Below are positions 5,635 to 12,350 of a DNA stretch of 12,350 nucleotides, one piece after another. A program made the position numbers and the translations under genes. The notes beneath the pieces are model-generated. The model did not search any database, was not told where the DNA came from, and saw nothing but the letters and a program-made list of their open reading frames with translations. Origin of the DNA: an uncultured Bacteroidales bacterium (GTDB lineage: Bacteria > Bacteroidota > Bacteroidia > Bacteroidales > UBA4417); contig CAIXAQ010000227.1 of the NCBI GenBank assembly GCA_903917425.1, positions 1-12,350 on the forward strand, read 5' to 3'. The number at the start of each line of letters is the position of its first letter. Positions within the stretch are counted from its first letter, which is position 1.

Positions 5635-7992
5635 ATGTTTCCCAGCAGATTAGTAAGACTACTTCCTTTTAAGAACAACCGGACAACGCTAACAATGTTG
5701 CTGCTTTTAGCCTATTTTCAGGTTGATGCCCAGGTAGTTATATCTCCCTCTGACGATTGTTACATTTATGCCAGCGGCCCCAAGGCTGCTGAACCATACG
5801 GCATGATCGATCCTGACTCGCTCAAAACAAGAAAAAGTGTTTCATCGGATCAGTTTACCCGTGAAACGTATATTAAATTCCTGTTAGGTTCACGCGATAC
5901 AACCTATATCCTTGCCCAGGTAAAAATTTACGGACAGGTTTTGGAATCGAAAAAAGTACAGATCTATTTTACTGATACCACCTGGCTGGAAGAAACGCTC
6001 ATCGGTAATACACGTCCACCAGGCACTTATATCGGGGACCTTCAGCTTGAAGCAGGCGAAAAATATTATGCCTGGAATGTGACCAATTACATTAACCAGG
6101 CAGTCAGCCAGGGGAGAAAGAGTGTGGCATTTATATTGAAAGATGTAGCCGGGGGTGTTTCAACAATTGACACCAAATGGCACTCCAAGGAAAATGCTTC
6201 AGGGAAACTGCCGCTGCTTGAACTTACTGAAGGTCAGCCTGCCGTTCACAGGACAGGAGCATATTATATCGATTTTATTAGCGGAAATGATGACAATACA
6301 GCTGCCAGTCCTTCCAAACCATGGAAAACGCTCGAAAAGGTCTGTATTTCTGCGTTCGAACCGGGCGACAGCATCCTCCTGAAATCTGGTGTAACCTGGC
6401 AGGGTCAGCTAAGATTCAGTGGCAGTGGAGCAGCCGGTAAACCAATCCTGGTCGGCAAATACGGATCCGGCAGTAACCCGGTGATTGATGGTAATGGACA
6501 ATTTGAAAATACTGTTCAGTTAACGAACCAGCAATACATTGAGATACAGGACCTTCACATTACAAATTGGGGTGATACGGTTGCTTTTAGGCGGGGTGTC
6601 TTTATTCAGGCAGAAGACATGGGAATAGTAAGGCATATTATCCTTCGCAGGCTTGAATTATCCGATATAAACGGAAGCATGGACACAGAAATATCGAAAA
6701 ATAACGGCGGTGTTTTTTTTGATATCACAGGATCCGGAACACCAACCTATTTTGACACTTTGGTAGTGGAAGACTGTTATATACATGATGTAGACCGCAC
6801 CGGTATTTCAAACCGTTCGTCGTGGAGTACCCGGACTTCGACTTCCGATGGCAACTGGACTCCAAGCAGGAATATGATTTTCCGAAATAACACTTTCGAA
6901 CGAACGGGTGCAAACGCACTTATCGTTCGGGTAGCCTACAAGCCTTTGATGGAATATAATCTTTTTAATAATTGTGCTATTAAGGGCTCGGGCAACGCAA
7001 GTTTCAGCTTCAATACCAATTATGCCCTCTGGCAGTACAACGAGGCCTGCCTGACAAAATACAACAGTGGTGACGACGATGCCGGTGGGTTCGACAGCGA
7101 TTACAACTCGAAATATACCACCATTCAATACAATTATAGCCACGATAACGGGTATGGAGCCATACTTCTTACCGGTGGCCCGGGCAGTAATTTTAATGAC
7201 GGCACGGTTATCAGGTACAATGTAATGGCAAACAACAACGACCATGTCATCCGTACTTCCGGCTCAGCTAATAACTCCATGATATACAACAATACGATAT
7301 ACTGCAAACCCAGCCTGGCCAATATCCATCTTATATGGCATAAAAGCTGGGAAGGGTACTCATCAAATACCAAATATTATAACAACATTTTCCAGGTAAT
7401 GGGTACAGGTGCCACTATCGACCTGGGCACTAGCACAGGCAATGTGTTTGACTATAATATTTTCTATGGGCCTAACCTCATTAATCTGCCAAATGATCCT
7501 CATATTTTAACCGTTGATCCTCAGTTTATTTCACCTGACAGGACATATAATACCTATGATTCTTTAACCGGGTTCAGGCTTAAAGAAACTTCTCCTGCCA
7601 TAAACTCAGGAATGATAGTGCCCGGCGCCCCGAAAATCGATTTCGAAGGTACCGCAGTGCCGACTTACGGTGTTGCCGACAGGGGTGCATTCGAATACCA
7701 GGGCCCGAATGCGGTGGAATTTGCACCCTGGTCGAATTCATTCAAAGTTTATCCTAACCCGGCGAAAGAATATATCACAATAGAAGTTGCTGATTTTGAT
7801 TTTCATAAAGCAAGTATTTCGCTATATGATACCGAAAATAAAATCTGTTATCAGGAAGAATTCAATACAGATGGCACGTCATTGAAGATACTCCTTAATC
7901 TGAAAAAAAATCAACTGGTACCTGGGATTTATTACCTGAAAGTAAGCTGTGGGGGACATTCATCCTGTAAATCTGTAACTATACTACGCTAA
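5635..7992 (+). CDS. Secreted CBM96/DNRLRE-like plus right-handed beta-helix protein with type IX sorting domain
   Basis: A 785-residue exported modular protein, probably a polysaccharide-active enzyme. The signal peptide has a long basic n-region and ends near DA|Q (32/33). Residues about 35-198 resemble the DNRLRE/CBM96 beta-sandwich, with RETYIKF (76-82), a YYAWNVTNYIN strand (144-154) and the closing SKENASGKLPLLEL. From YYIDFISGNDD (210-220) to RGAFEY (683-688) runs a right-handed parallel beta-helix rich in Asn, Asp and NN/YN turns. An acidic/His patch at 479-504 (GDDDAGGFDSDYN through YSHDN) is a candidate catalytic or metal site. Residues about 697-785, with FKVYPNPAKEYITI (703-716), form a type A type IX sorting domain, implying export by the Por system. 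Beta-helix relatives include polysaccharide lyases, hydrolases and epimerases, and I cannot choose among them. It follows susD by 50 bases. A shorter start at 5695 would leave almost no n-region. Confidence 0.88.
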   Translation: MFPSRLVRLLPFKNNRTTLTMLLLLAYFQVDAQVVISPSDDCYIYASGPKAAEPYGMIDPDSLKTRKSVSSDQFTRETYIKFLLGSRDTTYILAQVKIYGQVLESKKVQIYFTDTTWLEETLIGNTRPPGTYIGDLQLEAGEKYYAWNVTNYINQAVSQGRKSVAFILKDVAGGVSTIDTKWHSKENASGKLPLLELTEGQPAVHRTGAYYIDFISGNDDNTAASPSKPWKTLEKVCISAFEPGDSILLKSGVTWQGQLRFSGSGAAGKPILVGKYGSGSNPVIDGNGQFENTVQLTNQQYIEIQDLHITNWGDTVAFRRGVFIQAEDMGIVRHIILRRLELSDINGSMDTEISKNNGGVFFDITGSGTPTYFDTLVVEDCYIHDVDRTGISNRSSWSTRTSTSDGNWTPSRNMIFRNNTFERTGANALIVRVAYKPLMEYNLFNNCAIKGSGNASFSFNTNYALWQYNEACLTKYNSGDDDAGGFDSDYNSKYTTIQYNYSHDNGYGAILLTGGPGSNFNDGTVIRYNVMANNNDHVIRTSGSANNSMIYNNTIYCKPSLANIHLIWHKSWEGYSSNTKYYNNIFQVMGTGATIDLGTSTGNVFDYNIFYGPNLINLPNDPHILTVDPQFISPDRTYNTYDSLTGFRLKETSPAINSGMIVPGAPKIDFEGTAVPTYGVADRGAFEYQGPNAVEFAPWSNSFKVYPNPAKEYITIEVADFDFHKASISLYDTENKICYQEEFNTDGTSLKILLNLKKNQLVPGIYYLKVSCGGHSSCKSVTILR

Positions 7993-8005
7993 TAATGAAT
8001 ATATC

Positions 8006-9424
8006 ATGAAATTCATCAATATAAATCGCATTATTTTTTGTTTTGTTTTTATCATCAGTTCATGTTCATCGCATCGAATTGTAACTATAAATAACCCGGT
8101 TGTAGTTGAGGCGAAAAAATGGAGCAGGGTTGAAGGTAAGATTATGCAATCCGACTGGACCAGGTTTAATGCGGTGACACTGCGAACGCTGGGGGGATTC
8201 AATCCTGATCAGAAAGAGACATTTAGTAAATACGGTGGGGATTTGGATCTGAAAAGTGAATCAAGGGGTGTATTTTATACAAAGAAAATTGACAACCGTT
8301 GGTGGATCATCGACCCGGATGGATATGCCTGCTGGCACGTGGGGGTAAATGGAATCAGGCCGGGTGGTTCTGAACGGAATAAAAAAGCACTCGAAATGGA
8401 ATATGGAACCGCTGAAAAATGGGTTGTAAAAACATGCAATGACGTTGTTGATCTTGATTTCAACGGGGCAGGCTGCTGGTCGGATGTGCCTTTGATCCAG
8501 TACAATAACAAAACCAACAAATCTCAGGTCAGTTATACGATGATCTGGAATTTTTTCAGCTCTTTCATGAAACAGCAAAAAAAAGATAATGCCAATGGAC
8601 CGTCTTTCCCGGTTTTCGATCCTTCTTTTGAAAGTTTTTGCGATGACCTTGCTAAAAAACTTGATGAAACCAGGAATGACCCAAACCTGTTCGGACACTT
8701 TTCGGACAATGAACTTGCGTTTAATGAAAAAATACTGGATGAGTACCTGGCAATAAATGATGCTTCCGACCCGAATTTTGCAGCCGCCACAACCTGGTTG
8801 CAACAAAAAGGATTTCAAACAGGTGATGTAACCGATTCAATTCGGGGCGCTTTCCTTGGGTTTGCAGCCGAAAGGTATTATAAGGTTGTTTCAGCAGCAA
8901 TAAAGAAGTACGACCCGAAACATATGTACCTGGGAAGCAGGCTTCACGGTAAACCTAAGCATAACAAGGGGATTATTGCTGCTGCTGGCAGATATGCCGA
9001 TATCCTCTCCATAAATTATTACGGCCAGTGGGAGCCTGCCAGGAAACATTTCAGTGAGTGGGCTGCCTGGACTGATAAACCCATCATCATTACCGAATTT
9101 TATACCAAGGCTGAGGATTCGGGCCTGGCAAATATTTCAGGTGCAGGCTGGACAGTCAGAACGCAGAATGACAGGGGGATCTTCTATGAAAATTTTTGTA
9201 TTGGCTTGTTACAGATGAATAATTGTGTGGGTTGGCATTGGTTCAGGTACATGGATAATGACCCGACTGACAAAACCGCTGATCCGTCGAACAATGATTC
9301 CAATAAAGGCATAGTCGACAACGACTACAAATATTATACGCCCCTAACCGACCATATGCGTTTGCTGAACGCCAACCGTTACAAACTGATAAAATATTTC
9401 AGCAGGAAAGATATCGTTGGTTAA
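8006..9424 (+). CDS. Clan GH-A glycoside hydrolase lipoprotein, GH50/agarase-like
   Basis: A 472-residue predicted lipoprotein hydrolase: basic n-region, hydrophobic core and lipobox ISSC with Cys20. The RGVFYTKKIDNRWWIIDPDG block (87-106), followed by HVGVNG, is the entry segment seen in GH50 beta-agarases and relatives. LFGHFSDNELAF (228-239) supplies the Asn235-Glu236 pair expected for the acid/base. SINYYGQWEP (335-344) and the strand-end IITEF, with Glu364 as likely nucleophile, complete the retaining clan GH-A pattern, and GWHWFRYMD (409-417) forms the last barrel strand. GH50 enzymes cleave beta-1,4 linkages of agarose, but similarity is judged only by motif and the family number is uncertain, so agar activity is an inference. 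It begins 13 bases after the beta-helix gene and is evidently in the same operon. Lipid anchoring suggests action at the outer membrane or in the periplasm. Confidence 0.85.
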   Translation: MKFININRIIFCFVFIISSCSSHRIVTINNPVVVEAKKWSRVEGKIMQSDWTRFNAVTLRTLGGFNPDQKETFSKYGGDLDLKSESRGVFYTKKIDNRWWIIDPDGYACWHVGVNGIRPGGSERNKKALEMEYGTAEKWVVKTCNDVVDLDFNGAGCWSDVPLIQYNNKTNKSQVSYTMIWNFFSSFMKQQKKDNANGPSFPVFDPSFESFCDDLAKKLDETRNDPNLFGHFSDNELAFNEKILDEYLAINDASDPNFAAATTWLQQKGFQTGDVTDSIRGAFLGFAAERYYKVVSAAIKKYDPKHMYLGSRLHGKPKHNKGIIAAAGRYADILSINYYGQWEPARKHFSEWAAWTDKPIIITEFYTKAEDSGLANISGAGWTVRTQNDRGIFYENFCIGLLQMNNCVGWHWFRYMDNDPTDKTADPSNNDSNKGIVDNDYKYYTPLTDHMRLLNANRYKLIKYFSRKDIVG

Positions 9425-9431
9425 AAACACC

Positions 9432-9439
9432 TATTTTTG
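9432..9439 (+). promoter_or_regulatory. Candidate HTCS promoter -7 box (TATTTTTG)
   Basis: TATTTTTG matches TAnnTTTG fully and begins 7 bases after the hydrolase stop codon, 19 bases before the HTCS start codon. No proper -33 TTTG is seen at the right distance. HTCS genes are often expressed at a basal level apart from their PUL, which would fit a separate weak promoter here, but the 34-base gap also allows read-through. Confidence 0.25.
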
Positions 9440-9458
9440 GATAATAAATTCGCCGGTT

Positions 9459-12350
9459 ATGAAAGTTAGGACAGCTGCCTCATGGGTTCTGGTATTCGTG
9501 TGCCTTGCCCTCTGGCCTTTCTTTGCAGCCGGCCAGGTAAAAAATCTCTTCTTCCGGCATCTCAATACTAACGATGGGTTATCTCACAATTCGGTATATA
9601 CCATAAATGAAGACAATAATGGCTTCATCTGGATCGGGACACGAAGTGGTCTTAACAGGTTCGATGGGTATTCGTTCCGCATATATGACAATAATAACAG
9701 TGGGCTGCGAAATGCCTATATCAATGTAATTTTTAATGATTCCAGGGGAAGGATGTGGGTTGGGACCCAGGAAGGCGGATTAAGCCAATACAACCAGGAA
9801 TTCGATTCGTTCGAAACATACATCTCTGATTCAAAGGATGCGGATTCCGTTGACCGCGATAACATCCAGTCCATAGCCGAAGACAGCAAAGGCATCATTT
9901 GGGCCGGCACACATAAAGACGACTTATACAAAGTTGATGAAAAGAACCGTAAACTCATCCGGATTCACCTTCCTGACAAACTATCAAAAGAATTTCAGAT
10001 CGACCGGGTCAATGCGATGCTTTTTGAAAACGATAATCAACTCTGGCTAGGAACATTGGGCGGTTTGTTTATTTACGACCAGCTTAAGAACGAGGTTCGC
10101 CCGGTTTTTTCATCAAAGGGCTTTGTTAACTCAAGAATATTATGCCTTTTCAACGAAAGCGAACAAAGAATCTGGCTGGGAACAACAACTGGCATCATAA
10201 TATACAACAAGAAAAGCCACCAGGTTGAAGAACTGAATACGGCCAATTCGGGTCTTACTAACGACCAGGTCCTCGATATAAAACGTATGCCTGATGGAAA
10301 GATGGTGATTGCCACCGATGGGGGCGGTCTTACCTTTTATAATCCGATTAATGGGACTATGACCTCAGGCAAAAACGATCCTAATAATCCGTATACGCTT
10401 AGTAATAATTCAGTTTACGATATTTTCATCGATAAAAATAAAGGATTATGGGTTGGCAACTATAACGGCGGGTTGAATTATTACAGCCCATTCGATTGGA
10501 AATTCATTCCTGTGAAGCACCATGTTTATGACGATGAAAGCCTTTCTGATAACCATATCAGAACATTTTACGAGGATAAGGAAGGGAATATATGGATAGG
10601 AACGTTGGGCGGCTTGAATCTTTATAATCCGGTAACTGAAAAATTTAAATCCTATGCCATTGGTACTTCCGATAACAATGTATCCAGTACCAACACTGTT
10701 CTGGCAATTTATGAAGATCATGAAGGATATATGTGGATCGGGACTTTTGGTAATGGAATTCTTATTCTGGATAAAAAGAAGGGTACATTCAGGAAATTCC
10801 GTCATAATGACGACATTACAAATTCACTTGAAAAATCGAGCATCTACGCGATCAGCGAAACAGCTAACAACAAACTCTGTATCGCAAGTCTTGGAGGTGT
10901 TTACATACTTGATCATAAAACAGGGAAATTAAGCAGGTATGTATCATCCAACTCAAAACTTTCGAATAATACAGTAAAAGTGTCATGTACCGACCGGCAG
11001 GGAAATCTCTGGCTTGGGACAAACCGGGGGCTAAACCGGTTTAATCCGGAAACAAGCGAGTTTAAATTGTACCTTCACTCAAGTTCTGATACCTCATCGC
11101 TTGGGAATAACAGGGTTTTATCATTGCTTGAAGCCGTTGATGGTAAAATCTGGATAGGGACCGAAGGTGGAGGTGTGAGTGTGCTTAACCAGGAAACGCA
11201 AACCTTTACTAACATTTCATCCGTTAACGGATTACCTGATAACGTTATTAACGGCATAATTCAGGATAACAACCTGCAGTTCTGGTTTTCGACTAATAAG
11301 GGGTTGGTTCAGTATGATCCGGTTACAAAGAAAATTAAAATCTACACGCTTGCTGATGGTTTGCAAGGCAATGAATTCAGCCAGAAGGCAGCATTAAAGG
11401 CGCGTGACGGCAAAATATATTTTGGCGGCAGCAATGGGTTTAATGCATTTATACCTGGAGGGCTTGTTATTGAGAATAATATCCCTGGAATACTGCTTAC
11501 CGATCTGTATATTTCGAACCGGCAAGTGAAAGTCGGAGAACCCGGCAGCCCAATAAATGAACAGTTATTTCTTCTCAGGAGGCTCACACTGAACAACCTG
11601 CAATCTAACTTCGAAATTCATTTTTCAGCCCTGGGATTTGTGAACACGGGGAAGTATAAGTATTCCTGCTTTCTGAAAGGGATGGATAAAAACTGGACGG
11701 AATACAGAGAAGTTAATTCGGCAAATTATTCCAACCTTCGTCCCGGTTTGTATACTTTCATGGTCAAGGCAATGAACAACGACGGGATTATCAGCCCCGA
11801 ACCAACTACTATCGAAATCAGGATCCTGCCGCCATGGTGGAAATCGTGGTGGGCATATACCTTCTACCTGCTGGTTATAATCGGAAGCTTAATTCTCTTC
11901 ATCAGGATCAACACATCATGGGTAAAAGTCAATCAGCAACTCGAACTTGAAAGAATTGAAAAAGGACATATCGATGAACTGAACCAACTGAAACTGGGGT
12001 TCTTTACCAATATTTCGCACGAGTTCAAAACTCCCCTGACCCTGATACTGGGACATCTCGACAACCTGAAAAATGCAGGCGCAGAGAAAAGAGTTGAAAC
12101 ACTTAACAATATCGAGAAAAACACGAAGCGTTTGCTGTTTCTTATTAACCAGTTACTCGAATTCAGGAAGGCCGAAAGCGGATTGATGAAACTTAGAGCA
12201 GCTAAAATCAATATGGTTCAGTTGCTTGTTGGAATCAAGGAGAGTTTTGACGACCTGGCAGTAAAAAAGAATATCCGTTTCGGGTTAAAAGTTCAGGGGA
12301 TAATTCCTGAGGTTTGGATAGATGCCGAAAAAGTGGAAAAAATATTTTTC
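9459..12350 (+). CDS. Hybrid two-component system (HTCS) sensor histidine kinase, 3' truncated by the window
   Basis: The frame is open for 964 codons from the ATG at 9459 to the last base. The signal sequence (1-25, ending near AAG|Q) places the sensor in the periplasm. Residues about 30-690 hold 14 Reg_prop repeats, each with a W-[IVLA]-G-T-like core, from FIWIGTRSGLNRFD (56-69) to KIYFGGSNGF (652-661). That number fits two seven-bladed propellers. A Y_Y_Y domain follows (about 718-790, with KYKYSCFLKGMDKNW), then a Trp-rich membrane segment (about 798-815) and the HisKA phosphoacceptor motif FFTNISHEFKTPLTLI with His854. The ATP-binding domain has just begun. Family members continue with HATPase, receiver and AraC-type DNA-binding domains, about 400 more residues. 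It should bind an oligosaccharide from this PUL in the periplasm and activate the susC promoter. Its position 34 bases behind the hydrolase supports that pairing. Confidence 0.96.
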   Translation, partial: MKVRTAASWVLVFVCLALWPFFAAGQVKNLFFRHLNTNDGLSHNSVYTINEDNNGFIWIGTRSGLNRFDGYSFRIYDNNNSGLRNAYINVIFNDSRGRMWVGTQEGGLSQYNQEFDSFETYISDSKDADSVDRDNIQSIAEDSKGIIWAGTHKDDLYKVDEKNRKLIRIHLPDKLSKEFQIDRVNAMLFENDNQLWLGTLGGLFIYDQLKNEVRPVFSSKGFVNSRILCLFNESEQRIWLGTTTGIIIYNKKSHQVEELNTANSGLTNDQVLDIKRMPDGKMVIATDGGGLTFYNPINGTMTSGKNDPNNPYTLSNNSVYDIFIDKNKGLWVGNYNGGLNYYSPFDWKFIPVKHHVYDDESLSDNHIRTFYEDKEGNIWIGTLGGLNLYNPVTEKFKSYAIGTSDNNVSSTNTVLAIYEDHEGYMWIGTFGNGILILDKKKGTFRKFRHNDDITNSLEKSSIYAISETANNKLCIASLGGVYILDHKTGKLSRYVSSNSKLSNNTVKVSCTDRQGNLWLGTNRGLNRFNPETSEFKLYLHSSSDTSSLGNNRVLSLLEAVDGKIWIGTEGGGVSVLNQETQTFTNISSVNGLPDNVINGIIQDNNLQFWFSTNKGLVQYDPVTKKIKIYTLADGLQGNEFSQKAALKARDGKIYFGGSNGFNAFIPGGLVIENNIPGILLTDLYISNRQVKVGEPGSPINEQLFLLRRLTLNNLQSNFEIHFSALGFVNTGKYKYSCFLKGMDKNWTEYREVNSANYSNLRPGLYTFMVKAMNNDGIISPEPTTIEIRILPPWWKSWWAYTFYLLVIIGSLILFIRINTSWVKVNQQLELERIEKGHIDELNQLKLGFFTNISHEFKTPLTLILGHLDNLKNAGAEKRVETLNNIEKNTKRLLFLINQLLEFRKAESGLMKLRAAKINMVQLLVGIKESFDDLAVKKNIRFGLKVQGIIPEVWIDAEKVEKIFF

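Noticed and set aside
6713..6720. T8 run in the beta-helix gene (and A8 runs at 7903-7910 and 8577-8584) as phase-variation or frameshift sites.
   Set aside because: Reading frames continue intact on both sides with good domain matches. The runs encode ordinary Phe/Lys codons in an A/T-leaning genome.
6808..7245. A 145-codon open frame on the minus strand inside the beta-helix gene.
   Set aside because: It is antisense to a well-supported gene, shows no recognisable domain and no promoter or start context, and mirrors the codon pattern of the plus-strand gene.
8261..8818. A 185-codon open frame on the minus strand inside the GH-A gene.
   Set aside because: It is wholly antisense to conserved catalytic motifs, with low-complexity hydrophobic/basic composition and no family resemblance.
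10654..10932. A 92-codon plus-strand open frame within the sensor gene.
   Set aside because: It overlaps the in-frame Reg_prop repeats of the HTCS in another frame, and the HTCS frame is unbroken from 9459 to the end.

Overview
The window comes from a Bacteroidetes/Bacteroidota genome, most likely a free-living or environmental member of the class Bacteroidia. The evidence is a SusC/SusD pair, a type IX secretion C-terminal sorting domain, a hybrid two-component system (HTCS) sensor, TAnnTTTG-type promoter elements, signal peptides cleaved before Gln, and start codons in A/T-rich contexts without strong Shine-Dalgarno sequences. Finer taxonomy cannot be read from the sequence alone.

Layout. 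(1) Positions 1-236, minus strand: the N-terminal part of an ISAs1-family transposase. It runs off the left edge and appears decayed at its own N-terminus. (2) Positions 237-889: about 650 bases without a gene. They hold a cluster of short inverted repeats (407-486), a degenerate GCAAAG-type palindromic repeat of about 140 bp (544-685), two sets of short direct repeats (741-765 and 798-818), and candidate -7 promoter boxes (779-786 and 850-857). (3) Positions 890-9424, plus strand: a tightly spaced gene set, namely a SusC-like TonB-dependent transporter, a SusD-like lipoprotein, a secreted carbohydrate-binding/beta-helix protein with a type IX sorting tail, and a lipoprotein glycoside hydrolase of clan GH-A resembling GH50 agarases. 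Gaps are 21, 50 and 13 bases. (4) From 9459 to the right edge, plus strand: an HTCS sensor kinase with two seven-bladed propellers. It is open to the last base and cut off inside its kinase domain.

Together these form a compact polysaccharide utilization locus (PUL). The two degradative candidates would act at or outside the cell surface. SusD captures the oligosaccharides and SusC imports them with TonB energy. The HTCS would sense a breakdown product in the periplasm and activate the susC promoter. The substrate cannot be fixed: the GH-A enzyme points weakly to a galactan such as agar or porphyran, and the beta-helix protein is of a type that may be a lyase, hydrolase or epimerase. No sulfatase, GH16, GH86 or GH117 is present in the window, so any more complete enzyme set must lie beyond the right edge or elsewhere in the genome.
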